64,000 nt of DNA from Planctomycetaceae bacterium (GCA_027487485.1 JAIYDN010000096.1:62001-126000), one strand, 5' to 3'; positions 44,430-54,150 are shown, numbered from the stretch's first letter. Program-made: numbers and translations. Notes: generated by a model not told the origin, from the sequence alone.

Positions 44430-45581
44430 ATGATCCATTCATCCGTCCATCGCACATCCGTACATCAATCCGAAGATGAGTCGCCGATCCAACGATTGCT
44501 AGGTGTAACGATTTTCCGACTTGCCATTTTCGTCTCGTTGGGAATCCTGTTCGCACCTTATGCAGAAGGCCAGTCTTTGCCCTCGCTCGGGTTTCAAAAA
44601 CGGCATGGCGATGAGATTATGGTTTGCGGTCAGCTGTATCGTATCGGCACACCCGTCAAGCTGTGGCTCGATCCAGGTGGATTCGATGCGTACCGCACCG
44701 ACAGACGTTTCGCATCGTTCGATCAAAGAAAATGGAAATCCACCGTCGAAGCTATGAAGGCAGGAAAGATTGAATGGGTTTCCAGCCCTCAAGAACTCAA
44801 TCCCGATCGGTTTGGATTGCGATACGAACAACAAGCAGAAAGCCAGTACACGCCAGAACAGTTGGAACTTGTTCGAGGTGGCGGATGGGACCTGCCCTTG
44901 CTTCAAGACAAGATCGATCAATTTGTTTTGCACTTCGATGTCTGCGGAACAAGCGCCCAATGCTTCTTTGTCTTGCACGACATTCGCGGACTGAGCGTTC
45001 ACTTCTTGCTGGATGCAGACGGAACCATCTACCAAACGCTCGATCTGAAAGAACGAGCATGGCATGCCACCAAAAGCAACGATCGAAGCATCGGGATCGA
45101 AATCGCAAACATGGGTGCCTACCAAATGGATGATCGTGAACAACCGTTTGCCCGTTGGTATCGCCCCGATGAACAAGGTAAAGTCTTCCTAGTTTTCCCA
45201 GACAAAGTCAAAGGAGCCGAGTCCCTGAAGGGCAAAGCACTTTCGCCCAGACGAAATGAACGGATTCAAGGCTCGCTACATGATGTTGTCTATCAGCAAT
45301 ACGACTTTACACCGCAACAGTATGACGCTTTGGCCAAGCTGACCGCCGCATTGTGCAATATCTTTCCAAAAATGAAACCTGATGCGCCGCGAACTCCGGA
45401 AGGTCACGTGATCGATCGAACGCTAAGCGACGAACAGTGGGCGTCATTCGGTGGTATTCTTGGACACTACCATGTCCAAGCCAACAAAACAGATCCTGGC
45501 CCTGCGATGGATTGGGAATACTTGCTGAACCAAGTTCACATTCATCAAGCAAAGATCGAAGCCGCACAACCAACGCCCTGA
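44430..45581 (+). CDS. Secreted N-acetylmuramoyl-L-alanine amidase (Amidase_2/PGRP type)
   Basis: A 383-residue peptidoglycan hydrolase. A membrane-spanning signal lies at about residues 28-47 (FRLAIFVSLGILFAPYAEG), so the protein is exported. The amidase domain (about 165-365) shows QFVLHFDVCGTSAQCFFVL with a zinc-ligand His, LDADGTIYQTLDLKERAWHA with the second, NDRSIGIEIANMG, and GHYHVQANKTDPGPAMDW, equivalent to the DPGP.FDW end of the family. It would cut the bond between MurNAc and the stem peptide, in wall remodelling or recycling. Preceded by a small membrane protein gene. Confidence 0.87.
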   Translation: MIHSSVHRTSVHQSEDESPIQRLLGVTIFRLAIFVSLGILFAPYAEGQSLPSLGFQKRHGDEIMVCGQLYRIGTPVKLWLDPGGFDAYRTDRRFASFDQRKWKSTVEAMKAGKIEWVSSPQELNPDRFGLRYEQQAESQYTPEQLELVRGGGWDLPLLQDKIDQFVLHFDVCGTSAQCFFVLHDIRGLSVHFLLDADGTIYQTLDLKERAWHATKSNDRSIGIEIANMGAYQMDDREQPFARWYRPDEQGKVFLVFPDKVKGAESLKGKALSPRRNERIQGSLHDVVYQQYDFTPQQYDALAKLTAALCNIFPKMKPDAPRTPEGHVIDRTLSDEQWASFGGILGHYHVQANKTDPGPAMDWEYLLNQVHIHQAKIEAAQPTP

Positions 45582-45585
45582 AGAA

Positions 45586-46773
45586 TTATCGGGCCTCCAG
45601 ATCAAGACCTTCCCATTCAGGCTTTGCGGCTGGTGCGGAAACCGAATTCCATCGAGCTACGATCCCATTAACGAAACGAACCGAGTAATCGGAGAAACGT
45701 GAATCGGCCGCCGGGTAGTCCGTGCTAATGAATTGAGCTCCACTGGAAAAGGCTTTATCCCTTTGAGCAGTATCATTGGAGCGAGCCTGTTTGGTCTCGG
45801 AATCAGCTCGAGTTCGAACAAGAAAGCCCTTCTGAACCATCGCGACAATTCGATCGAAGTCCCGAACGGGATCATTGATTTTCATCCATGCGGCAGCAGG
45901 ATGATTTTCCGAAACCGAAGCAAACATTACGCGACCTTCCAGTCCCGGATGCTCTGCCAAATACTTTTCCATCAATGCACCTTCATTGTCCAAGGCGAAC
46001 AGTAGCTTTCCGCGAACTTGTCCCAAGGTTGGCCATCCGGTTTCAAGAACAGCCTCCCGCAAGGTAGCGTGGTTGCCTCGGACATCATCGGGACTCAACA
46101 TCTTGCTAGTCGGAATCACAGTTCGAATCTCTTGGTCCACGGCATCTAGCAGTTCAGCATCGAACGGAACCGGCTTCACGCCCGCTGGTCCAGTCACATC
46201 TTGCTTCAGCTCAATCAACACAAGGATAGGCAAGTGATCTGGATTGGAATCGGACCACGCTTTGATTTGAGATAAGGCACTTACCAAAGTGGGTACGGTA
46301 GTTGCGTAATCAAAGCCTGGCGAATGCAGAATCTTCATTCCGGGTTTCGACATCACTTCGTCGAAATCAAATTCCATCCTAGGATCGCTCGACGTTGGGC
46401 CTAGCAGGGTTTTACCAACCGGTTTGGAAAAGAGCTTACCAGTTGGATCAGCGTAGACGTCCAGTTCCAGTTGTCGAATCCCAAGTTCCGTTAATTGCTT
46501 TGCCAGAGGTGCATGGCTGTAATCAATCGCTTGAGCCGCTCGCTCGCTGGCTGCCCCGATCAGTTTCAGCAAAGCAGGCTCAGGAGCCAAATGATAGGAA
46601 TTATGAGTTCCAATCACTTGGATCTGATTGAGCTTCAGTTCTGCATCCCGTGCGGGTGTCGCTACGACTTGGGCTGAAACCGGAACCGTTCCCACCAAAA
46701 AGCAGATCATCCCAATCAAAAAGCAGACCGCAAGAAATAGCTTTTGCGCGAAAGGAGCACAAGAAAAGGACAT
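45586..46773 (-). CDS. Secreted Ca2+-dependent phosphoinositide-phospholipase C-like protein
   Basis: A 395-residue exported protein with a signal peptide (KLFLAVCFLIGMICFLVG, cleavage after SAQ). The TIM-barrel PLC-like phosphodiesterase fold is marked by QIQVIGTHNSYH with a catalytic His, GIRQLELDVYADP with metal-binding acidic residues, MKILHSPGFDY with the second His, and LPILVLIELKQD. This matches the Ca2+-dependent PI-PLC C1 family, common in planctomycetes; the natural substrate is unknown. ATG at 46773 is used because the TTG nine codons upstream lacks a ribosome-binding site. Convergent with the amidase gene, 4 bp apart. Confidence 0.86.
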   Translation of the reverse strand: MSFSCAPFAQKLFLAVCFLIGMICFLVGTVPVSAQVVATPARDAELKLNQIQVIGTHNSYHLAPEPALLKLIGAASERAAQAIDYSHAPLAKQLTELGIRQLELDVYADPTGKLFSKPVGKTLLGPTSSDPRMEFDFDEVMSKPGMKILHSPGFDYATTVPTLVSALSQIKAWSDSNPDHLPILVLIELKQDVTGPAGVKPVPFDAELLDAVDQEIRTVIPTSKMLSPDDVRGNHATLREAVLETGWPTLGQVRGKLLFALDNEGALMEKYLAEHPGLEGRVMFASVSENHPAAAWMKINDPVRDFDRIVAMVQKGFLVRTRADSETKQARSNDTAQRDKAFSSGAQFISTDYPAADSRFSDYSVRFVNGIVARWNSVSAPAAKPEWEGLDLEAR

Positions 46774-46806
46774 TTGCTTCAGGCCTAAAGGAGTTATCAA
46801 TTCAAT

Positions 46807-46846
46807 AAAAAAATCGTACTCGATCCGTGCGGGCGATCGAGTACGA
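46807..46846 (-). terminator. Rho-independent terminator after the lipoprotein gene
   Basis: A perfect 12-bp stem (46814-46825 with 46835-46846, TCGTACTCGATC / GATCGAGTACGA) and 9-nt loop. On the minus strand seven T's follow. It ends the DUF1559-lipoprotein transcript before the PLC-like gene. Confidence 0.85.
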
Positions 46847-46912
46847 GATATGCGTTTCAGGTTCGATGATACCGGTAACCGCCTTAAGCGGCAAAGATCG
46901 ACACAACTCGAT

Positions 46913-47359
46913 CTACGGTTCCACCTCTAGCATCAAGTCCGCTCCACCTTGGGCAGGAACCGTCGCCTTCAATAAAGGTTGGCTTGGGTTCCCGTATTTT
47001 CCCTTGAGCTGATCGGCCCCGCCCGCGGCCCCTTCTCCCGAAAGAGAAAACTTACTTTCCGGACCACTTTTGCCAGGCCAAACCACGGTCACGGAATAGT
47101 CGCCGGGTAACGCCCCGTCATCCACCGCGAACGTAGTCAGTACAAACTTTCCTTCGGCATCGGTGGTGGCCACCGGCTTGGGATCATTCAAGCGATCTTT
47201 GGCGGTTGGATGTAGAACTACCAAAGCATTGTCGCATGGTTGACCTTTCTTGGTTTTGACCGTCCCCTTCACCGACACGGGAGCCGGCCCCGAAGAAGAA
47301 CAACCAACCATCAACAAGCTGCAGACCATCGTACCAAAAAGGAGGATATTCGATTTCAT
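46913..47359 (-). CDS. Small lipoprotein with transthyretin-like (carboxypeptidase-regulatory) domain
   Basis: A 148-residue lipoprotein: signal peptide with lipobox LMVGC (Cys20), then Ser/Gly/Pro and a beta-sandwich (VKGTVKTKKGQPCDNALVVLHP, TTDAEGKFVLTTF, LPGDYSVTVVWPG) like carboxypeptidase-regulatory domains. Planctomycetes encode many such proteins next to DUF1559 genes, as here, 18 bp downstream of one. Function is unknown; a surface or periplasmic structural role is inferred. A terminator follows. Confidence 0.85.
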   Translation of the reverse strand: MKSNILLFGTMVCSLLMVGCSSSGPAPVSVKGTVKTKKGQPCDNALVVLHPTAKDRLNDPKPVATTDAEGKFVLTTFAVDDGALPGDYSVTVVWPGKSGPESKFSLSGEGAAGGADQLKGKYGNPSQPLLKATVPAQGGADLMLEVEP

Positions 47360-47377
47360 AGCGTCCTGGCAATCAAT

Positions 47378-48439
47378 CTACTCTTGAGTTTGTGGAGAAA
47401 TTTCCGCAGGTGTCCGACCACTGCCTTGAGCTGTGATCAGAGCGGCGTAAACTTGTGGCGAGATGGTTGCGCTCAAGAACTGCACACCGCCATCGGTCAT
47501 GCCGTGAGTTGCCCCGCCTGTATGAAACGAATAAGTTTCATTGTCGTTGTGGCAGTTGATTACGCAATTTCCTGGTGAAGTTCGCGAGCCAGCGACGGCT
47601 CCATCCAATCCGTAATCATTCTCATGATGTCCCCATCCACCGTCACGTAGGTACCGGGTCGAATCCAGGGTCCGTCCAATGTACTGCTCAGGCCGTCCCG
47701 CATCTTCGCACATCAAGATGGTATTGCTGGTGCCATCCAGAATAAAGGCAATGGTGTTCGCACGGCGAGCAGTTGTTCCCAAAAGCGGAAGGCCAGCCCC
47801 CTTCAACTCAGGTCCAAGAGCACTAAACAAATCATTCTGAGTTGTTCCCGAAGCGTAGCCAAAAAACGTAATCGAACCGGGATTGATTGAGCTATTGGTT
47901 GCGTAGTCCGTAGGAGCGAAATTCGTGAACGGAAACGGGGCCCCGAACGTGTAGGTGCCATTTATCTTGCGATTCGCTCCACTAGGAGTAGACGGGCAAA
48001 CGAATGTTGGAACAACGTTCTGCAAAACGGCTTGATTGTTGGGTGTCCCAGGGACAAGAGTTGGAGACGAAAACCAAGGAAATTGTTGATCGTAGGCGGA
48101 ATAAAGCTGCGTTTGCTCCATGTACGGAAGCAGATAAATGCTCCAACAGTGAACGATGGCTGGGTAGGGAAAACCTGGTTGACCAGAACCGCCTGGTGGC
48201 AAGCCGATGTCGACATAAAGACTCGGTGGCAAACGCTTGTATGCGCTTTCATGATTGAGGGCGGATAGAGCAATTTGTTTCATGTTATTGCTGCAGGACA
48301 TTCGCCTTGCAGCTTCGCGGGCGGCTTGAACCGCGGGCAACAACAAACCAACCAAGATACCAATAATGGCGATCACCACAAGAAGCTCCACAAGCGTGAA
48401 CGCCACTCGGGCGGAACCTTTCAAAGCGTTGACTTTCAT
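47378..48439 (-). CDS. DUF1559 prepilin-like protein
   Basis: A 353-residue protein with a type IV pilin N-terminus: VAFTLVELLVVIAIIGILVGLLLP, cut before Phe by a prepilin peptidase, then AVQAAREAARRMSCSNNMKQI and an outer domain ending in the H-x-G block FHTGGATHGMTDGGVQFLSATI. DUF1559 is strongly expanded in planctomycetes. ATG at 48439 is chosen (AGGG about 10 nt upstream); the 17 residues before it in the longer frame are not part of the pilin signal. Operon with the lipoprotein gene. Confidence 0.95.
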   Translation of the reverse strand: MKVNALKGSARVAFTLVELLVVIAIIGILVGLLLPAVQAAREAARRMSCSNNMKQIALSALNHESAYKRLPPSLYVDIGLPPGGSGQPGFPYPAIVHCWSIYLLPYMEQTQLYSAYDQQFPWFSSPTLVPGTPNNQAVLQNVVPTFVCPSTPSGANRKINGTYTFGAPFPFTNFAPTDYATNSSINPGSITFFGYASGTTQNDLFSALGPELKGAGLPLLGTTARRANTIAFILDGTSNTILMCEDAGRPEQYIGRTLDSTRYLRDGGWGHHENDYGLDGAVAGSRTSPGNCVINCHNDNETYSFHTGGATHGMTDGGVQFLSATISPQVYAALITAQGSGRTPAEISPQTQE

Positions 48440-48594
48440 ACCGTAAGCCCTAATAAAATGAAATGAATGCTTAACCAAAGGCAAATCCACTGTGCCTATT
48501 AAGTTAGAAGTGTCGCACCAATCTGTTTAGATTTGTTGAAGATTGTGTATGGATTGCCAACAAGTTTGTTGTGGCGCGACCAATGTTGCTCAAG

Positions 48595-49776
48595 CTAAAA
48601 ATTCACCCCACGTTCAACAGCTCGTTTTCCCACACTTCGCAAAAAAACGCCCGAACTCCTCAGCATGCGAATCGTGAACCAGGCTACCAAAACGTGGATC
48701 CAGTAAATCATGAAAAGCATCCGCAGATCATCCCAGTATGGCCAGTCTCTATAGGTGAAATGCGTTACTGCGGCCATTGCAACACAGACAAACGACCAAA
48801 CGAACATAACGAAATACCAAACCCAACTTGTACGCTTTTCCAAACGTAAATGAATCCGAGCAACAAAAAACGTGACTGGCGACAAAAACAGACCTGCGAT
48901 CAACGACAACGTTGTGTGCTCTAAAAACTCCATTGAAGAAAAAGAAACGACTATTTCGGTTCGGGTCCATAATCCTAGGTTGAGTGCCGTCACAACCGTG
49001 ATGCAAATCATAAGTCGGATGCTCCATTGGTTTCTGCCGTTGAATTCCTGAACCCGACAGACCTGATCCTCGAGTCGATGTCCGTCCAACCCGGCGAAAA
49101 GAAACTGCATCGCAAGCGAAGAACAATAAAAACCAATACAAGCTACTGATACCGAAAGGTCAGGCGGAACAACGAACGAATGTTCCCACAAATACGACAA
49201 GGTGAAGGGAAAAAGAGAGAAAAAGGAACATCCGAATAGGACAGTCGAAAATCCCAAAAGGAACCGGTTGATCCAATACGGGGATCCTCTGGCCGTCCAG
49301 TACGCTAGGATGCTCAACCAGGCCCCCAAAAATGGTAAGTCCAAGGAAAGGAGTTCGACACCAAGTAACTCGGAGTCAAAAACGACTTCTCGCACAAGCC
49401 AATATGCAACCGGAGAGAGGAGAACAACAAGCCAGCATCGAATCGCATTCCAGCGTGATCGTTCGAAAGGACCGGCATCCACGAAAGATTGTCCCGGCGA
49501 CACCTCCCTTTCATCGAACTGTGGAAGCTTTGTGCTTAACCAGTAGTTCAAAACCGAAGTCAAGCCGGCGAATCGATACCGACGATCGATGTAGCGTTCC
49601 ACAACATAAAAGGCAAAATAATAGGCGCGGGAAAATGCCCAAATTGCAATCAAGGTTGCAATTACTACGGAAAAATTACCGCTCAGTAGGACCACCAACC
49701 CCAGCGAAATTAGCCCCAGAAGAACAAACAAGCTTCCCTTGAGCCAAAGAAGGCGAGGGTCCTGAATGTTGCTCAT
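48595..49776 (-). CDS. Polytopic membrane protein of unknown function
   Basis: A 393-residue protein with about nine hydrophobic helices, often ending in aromatic residues (Trp/Tyr/Phe-rich). A conserved-looking cytosolic loop is RAYYFAFYVVERYIDRRYRFAGLTSVL near residue 45-70. No family is recognised. Its ATG follows the stop codon of the YebC-family gene with no gap, so the two are translationally coupled and probably co-expressed. Confidence 0.65.
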   Translation of the reverse strand: MSNIQDPRLLWLKGSLFVLLGLISLGLVVLLSGNFSVVIATLIAIWAFSRAYYFAFYVVERYIDRRYRFAGLTSVLNYWLSTKLPQFDEREVSPGQSFVDAGPFERSRWNAIRCWLVVLLSPVAYWLVREVVFDSELLGVELLSLDLPFLGAWLSILAYWTARGSPYWINRFLLGFSTVLFGCSFFSLFPFTLSYLWEHSFVVPPDLSVSVACIGFYCSSLAMQFLFAGLDGHRLEDQVCRVQEFNGRNQWSIRLMICITVVTALNLGLWTRTEIVVSFSSMEFLEHTTLSLIAGLFLSPVTFFVARIHLRLEKRTSWVWYFVMFVWSFVCVAMAAVTHFTYRDWPYWDDLRMLFMIYWIHVLVAWFTIRMLRSSGVFLRSVGKRAVERGVNF

Positions 49777-50499
49777 CTAGCTAGGCAACGACGCATTATG
49801 ATATACATCCTGTACGTCATCGCAGTCGTTCAGCATACTGATAAACTTTTCGAACATCGGAAGATCTTCGACGCTGATTTCTTTTTGCGATTGAGGAACA
49901 AACGTGATTTCGTCGACTTCCAAAACGATCCCCGGTACGGATTCTTGAAGCACCGTTTTGGCTTTGAAGAACTCGGAGGCGGGGGCAAAGACCGTCACTT
50001 GTCCGTTTTCGCTTTCGACGTCGGTGACATCGACGTCAGCCGATAGCAACGCTTCCAGCACGAATTCGCTGTTGTCCCCTTTGAACGAAAAAATCGCAAA
50101 GTGATCGAACAAATGAGCGACCGAGCCTGGGGGGCCCATTTTGGAAAAGGTCTTGGTGAAACAATTTCGAACGTCGGTGATCGTCCGATTGTTGTTGTCC
50201 GTCAAGCAATCGATGATAACCGAGCAGCCGCCGGGACCATAACCTTCGTAACGGGCTTGCACGAAATCCTCACCACCTGCCCCAGTGGCTTTCTCCAATG
50301 CTTTCTCGATAACGTGAGTAGGAACTTGCTCCCGTTTGGCCTTTTCGATCAAGCTTCGAAGAGACGGGTTGCTGGTAGGGTCCGCTCCTGTGTTTTTGGC
50401 CAACACATAAAGCATCTTGCCGTACTTGGAATAGATTTTGGTCTTTTGGCCAGCTGTTTTGGCCATGGACGCTTTACGGACTTCGAAACTTCTACCCAT
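49777..50499 (-). CDS. YebC/PmpR-family protein (YeeN-like)
   Basis: A 240-residue cytoplasmic protein of the YebC/TACO1 family. The start [21 protein letters not shown] is of the YeeN subtype, and [25 protein letters not shown] with [13 protein letters not shown] are strong family blocks. Members have been described as DNA-binding regulators and, more recently, as translation factors that relieve ribosome stalling at poly-proline. Which applies here is not known. Full length, with the usual acidic middle domain. First gene of a two-gene unit with the membrane protein gene. Confidence 0.93.
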   Translation of the reverse strand: MGRSFEVRKASMAKTAGQKTKIYSKYGKMLYVLAKNTGADPTSNPSLRSLIEKAKREQVPTHVIEKALEKATGAGGEDFVQARYEGYGPGGCSVIIDCLTDNNNRTITDVRNCFTKTFSKMGPPGSVAHLFDHFAIFSFKGDNSEFVLEALLSADVDVTDVESENGQVTVFAPASEFFKAKTVLQESVPGIVLEVDEITFVPQSQKEISVEDLPMFEKFISMLNDCDDVQDVYHNASLPS

Positions 50500-50737
50500 T
50501 TATTTTGTCTCGCTCGCGATTGCGTGGGGTCGTGTACTTGATGCGGGGTCCTATTCCGAGAACGTCGGCAGGAAATTTCCTTGTCCTTATCGTTCCTAAG
50601 AAGTGGCGGACCATTCTTCCTGCCACGTAACCCATGATACCTTTGAAGTCCTTTTCAAAACAGCCTTGATCCGAAGACGCGGCGCTGCTCGACCACTTCG
50701 AATGTTCTACCTTTGGATTCGGTTGGCCGCCAATGAT

Positions 50738-53122
50738 CTACTCCTCCAACGCCATGGCCCCAAGCGTGGAGTCGATTGCCTGAACGGCTGCCGTTTGTAT
50801 CGTAAACTCCATGGGAAGCAACGAGGCTACGCTAGCGGATTCCGCATTCAAAACCGAGCTATTGGGTGCGATTCTGCTGACCGAGATGGGCTTGGAACTT
50901 ACATCTAACCGGATGGAAACACCGTCGCTTTCGCGTGGCCGTCGCAGCCCAAGCTCGTCGCATAGAACCGCGATCAAATCCCCTAGCTGCTGCCAGGCGA
51001 CCTCCGCTTCGGCGATCTGAGGCATCGCGTTGGCGCTGGCGAGCATCAGCCCCACCCCTGCAGCCCCCGCGAACAACAATTCTTTCAGGGAAGCAAACAC
51101 AAGTACGGCGGAGCCACCAAAATCAAGCGGCATCATGATCACAGCAATCAACGGTGCAAACAATACGCCCGCAGGAGCTAAGCCTGTCAAAAGCCGTCTC
51201 GACATCGGCATGTCGGTCCAAACCTGGCGTGTAAACTGATCTAGCTGGACATCGTCCAGCAGGATATTGCTCTCATTCTGAAAGCGTTCGATAGCGCGCT
51301 GGCATGCAAGTTTGACGCCCTGCACATGAGCATCCTCACCATGCTGTCCAGTGCCGAACCGGTCCAGTTGAAGCGCACCTGACTTGTCGAACTGCCTGAG
51401 ATGCTGCATCAATTGGTCGGAAGTCACCACGCGCCCTGCCTCCCCCGACGACCATCGTGAACGGATCCAATTGCTAACCGATGTCGCCTTGCCCGTAATC
51501 CATTCTGTTCCACGCATCCATTCTGGAAATGATGCAAAACTGGTTGCCTTCGCGATCGTGGTCTTGGTGGAATCCGCGACACGACTGGCCCATCGACTGG
51601 GTCTGGCCCACCACGGCGCAGTCCGTTCCAGGGAATTCGAAATCTGCTGAACGATTTGTTTGGATGCCTGAAGTCGGACTGTAGGTTGATTCGAACGTTT
51701 CGCAGTCTCCGAAGAAAACTCGTAACATGCTTGCGCAATGGTCCCTTGAAGTTCGAAAACAATGCGTTTTAATTCACGCTCGCGCCGCTGCAGGACACTG
51801 ATGCCTTCACGAACAGCAGTCTGTAACTGCTGAAGCGTGGATTGAAGCAGCTCATTCGCCAAGCTGCGTTTGTCGAGCTGGCTACCTAGGTTTAACAACC
51901 AATCGGCAGTGGCAACCGGCTCCGGTGGCTGAGCTCGCCCCTTTTGATCGATGCGGAAAAACAACGGCAGCGGCTGAAGCGTCGGGACTTTGTAAAAGCT
52001 AGGCGGCTCGGGAATCTTCTCGCGATCCAGTGGACCATCAAATCCATAGGCCATGTACTGCCGATCCAGCGCATGATGTCCGTATATCTTCTGTATCTCG
52101 TCGCTGATCTGCTGGGTGGTGTACTTTCGAGGAACTCGATTGACCGCCACAATTTGACGGACGGAGGACATTTGCTGTTGCAGCAATCGCATCAATCGAC
52201 TGACCGTTTGATCATGAATCGCATTTGCCGGCAAGACGACGACAAACGCCGAGCAAAGAGGTGCAGCTGCACGAAGAACTCGCCAGCGAAGCTCCGAAAT
52301 CGACTGAGCCTGCTCGTGGATCAACTGCACTTGGCCAGAGACTATCGAATCGGCCAAAGGGTCTGGCAGCAAACCCGTTTGCACATCCGGACAGTCCATG
52401 ATGGCAATGCCCCAACGATCCAGTTCTGGATCGGTCGCAACCAAGGGGATCTCAATCGTCGGGCGAATCCGCTGGATTCCCTCCGCATCGACAAAGGCCC
52501 TCGCATTCGTGTCATTGTACTGAGCAGCCGCAGCATCGGCCGAATCCGCTAACAGCTCGCAATCACAACCGAAAATCGATCGAAGCCGTGCTTGCACAAA
52601 AGCCCAGACATTCGCGTCACGTCGCCACGATTCCGGCATCCACAAAACAAACCGGTGAGTTCCTTGCGCGTTCGCGGAACCAACCAAAATACGTTGGCGA
52701 TTGGCTTCGGACAAAAAGGTAGAAACCAACGAACTCTTGCCAGCATTCAGCAACCCCATCACGGCCACAATCGGGGAATCAGGAGCATCGCAGCAAAGCT
52801 TTGCCTGCTCTAAAAGCCATCGAACATGCAAAGATTGGTTTTTAACGAGCGACGTTGCGGGATATTGAGTTGCATCATCCTGAGCATTTCGGTTCCACGG
52901 ATTATCCAGGCTGCTTGCCAATTCAGTCGACAGGGATGGATGGTTCGTTCTTAGGAGTTCTCCGAATTGGCTGCGGTCGAAAAGTTCAAAAAACGAAAGA
53001 TCTTTAGACGGCGATGTGTTCAGCGTAGCGAAGGAACATTTACCTGTTCGGTCGCTCAGTTGAGTCTCAAGCAATCCAATCCATTCGGAAACTCGATGCG
53101 GATGAACTCGATTTTCGGACAC
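50738..53122 (-). CDS. Dynamin-like large GTPase with C-terminal membrane segments
   Basis: A 794-residue protein (GTG at 53122). G1 P-loop is GLLNAGKSS (residues 123-131), G3 is IMDCPDVQTG, and G4 reads VNRVPRK in place of N/TKxD. A long helical middle (about 420-620, LQTAVREGISVLQRRERELKRIVFEL) and two hydrophobic hairpins near 650-710 (LAPAGVLFAPLIAVIMMP; LLFAGAAGVGLMLASANAM) resemble bacterial dynamin-like proteins that remodel membranes. The N-terminal 100 residues are unassigned. The frame is open to TTG at 53242, but this would overlap the divergent gene; no clear ribosome-binding site decides. Family membership is inferred from architecture. Confidence 0.75.
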   Translation of the reverse strand: MSENRVHPHRVSEWIGLLETQLSDRTGKCSFATLNTSPSKDLSFFELFDRSQFGELLRTNHPSLSTELASSLDNPWNRNAQDDATQYPATSLVKNQSLHVRWLLEQAKLCCDAPDSPIVAVMGLLNAGKSSLVSTFLSEANRQRILVGSANAQGTHRFVLWMPESWRRDANVWAFVQARLRSIFGCDCELLADSADAAAAQYNDTNARAFVDAEGIQRIRPTIEIPLVATDPELDRWGIAIMDCPDVQTGLLPDPLADSIVSGQVQLIHEQAQSISELRWRVLRAAAPLCSAFVVVLPANAIHDQTVSRLMRLLQQQMSSVRQIVAVNRVPRKYTTQQISDEIQKIYGHHALDRQYMAYGFDGPLDREKIPEPPSFYKVPTLQPLPLFFRIDQKGRAQPPEPVATADWLLNLGSQLDKRSLANELLQSTLQQLQTAVREGISVLQRRERELKRIVFELQGTIAQACYEFSSETAKRSNQPTVRLQASKQIVQQISNSLERTAPWWARPSRWASRVADSTKTTIAKATSFASFPEWMRGTEWITGKATSVSNWIRSRWSSGEAGRVVTSDQLMQHLRQFDKSGALQLDRFGTGQHGEDAHVQGVKLACQRAIERFQNESNILLDDVQLDQFTRQVWTDMPMSRRLLTGLAPAGVLFAPLIAVIMMPLDFGGSAVLVFASLKELLFAGAAGVGLMLASANAMPQIAEAEVAWQQLGDLIAVLCDELGLRRPRESDGVSIRLDVSSKPISVSRIAPNSSVLNAESASVASLLPMEFTIQTAAVQAIDSTLGAMALEE

Positions 53123-53229
53123 GTCGCGTGTTCCCCCCTTCGGTTTGTTTCCAACTCCTCTTGAATAATCAACATTTGTACGGATAGTAGAACATCCTTC
53201 GTACTCAACCGGAAGACGGATCCAGCCCG

Positions 53230-53778
53230 ATGCAACAGCCAAGAACCATAACCTCCAAGCAACTGACCTTTTTTTTCATTGTTCTGATCTTGGGGCCCGT
53301 CGGTTGCGGGCTGCTTTTGTATTTCTACACCGGCAAAATGCCCGAGCCCCCTTTGGATGCTCTTGTGCGTTTCGAAACGAAGTGGATTTCGCCAAAGAGC
53401 CCGGAAGAATCGCCCCGGTTGGTCCCATGCATCACCATTAAAAACACGACCGAAGCAACCTGGAAAAGCCTGTCCATTGAATTGAATGAGCAGTTTTTTT
53501 CCAGCGAACCTAAGGGGATTCCTGCTGGGCAGACCTTGTCCATTCCCTTAGAAGCTTTTGTGGCAAGAAATGGCAGCGTCCGATTTCCGGTGGGCGACCG
53601 TGTGATCGAACTGGTGACCGTCTTCGCTCAGATTCCTTCGGGCGCGCGAGGCGTCAGCGAATTCACCGTCCCAGCCAAGCCCCCCGCAAAGCCGAAAGAA
53701 AATGGCGTGCAGTCCAAAACAATCCAAGAAGAGCCTTGGATCGAAAGAGACAATTTGAGAAAAAACGGATCGGCATGA
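53230..53778 (+). CDS. Membrane-anchored hypothetical protein
   Basis: A 182-residue protein with one N-terminal membrane helix (LTFFFIVLILGPVGCGLLLYFY, about 12-33), then a beta-rich domain of about 110 residues (VRFETKWISP, PCITIKNTTEATWKSLSIELN, GDRVIELVTVFAQIP) and a Pro/Lys-rich tail. It resembles an immunoglobulin-like fold outside the membrane, but no family is recognised. Divergent from the GTPase gene with about 107 bp between starts, so the two may share control. Confidence 0.65.
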   Translation: MQQPRTITSKQLTFFFIVLILGPVGCGLLLYFYTGKMPEPPLDALVRFETKWISPKSPEESPRLVPCITIKNTTEATWKSLSIELNEQFFSSEPKGIPAGQTLSIPLEAFVARNGSVRFPVGDRVIELVTVFAQIPSGARGVSEFTVPAKPPAKPKENGVQSKTIQEEPWIERDNLRKNGSA

Positions 53779-53967
53779 CCTGCTAAAGCGGTATCGTGCC
53801 CAAGGAATCTCGGCGATGCGCAACACGCAAACCTCGGAATGCCCGTTTTGATGCGATCGTTTACCTAAAGCGGTCGCACTTTTATGCGTTAGGGCTACGA
53901 TCGCAATTCAGCTAGAAGCAAATCAAGCGCAAAGAATGCGAAGTCCATTCGGCCGGCAACAGTCCCG

Positions 53968-54079
53968 CTTCCTTCGGGTTCAGCTCGGCGGGGCGTACAA
54001 CTGGCTGCTACCATGCCCACCACTGGCCTGCTTCGCTTCCGTCGAGTTTATCTCGGCGGAGCGAACAACTTAAAGCTAC
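53968..54079 (+). repeat. REP-like repeat dimer, copies c and d
   Basis: Two 44-bp direct repeats (53968-54011 and 54036-54079) separated by 24 bp. Copy d matches copy b at 4510-4553 in 42 of 44 positions; copy c matches copy a in about 35 of 44. The hairpin CCGTCGAG-N5-CTCGGCGG is intact in d and eroded in c. It lies 217 bp before the transposase start. Confidence 0.75.
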
Positions 54080-54150
54080 AAGTAGCATGGAACGCAAATG
54101 GAACCTCAATCTGATAAATGGAACCTTTTTAGTAACCAAATAATTGCAAT

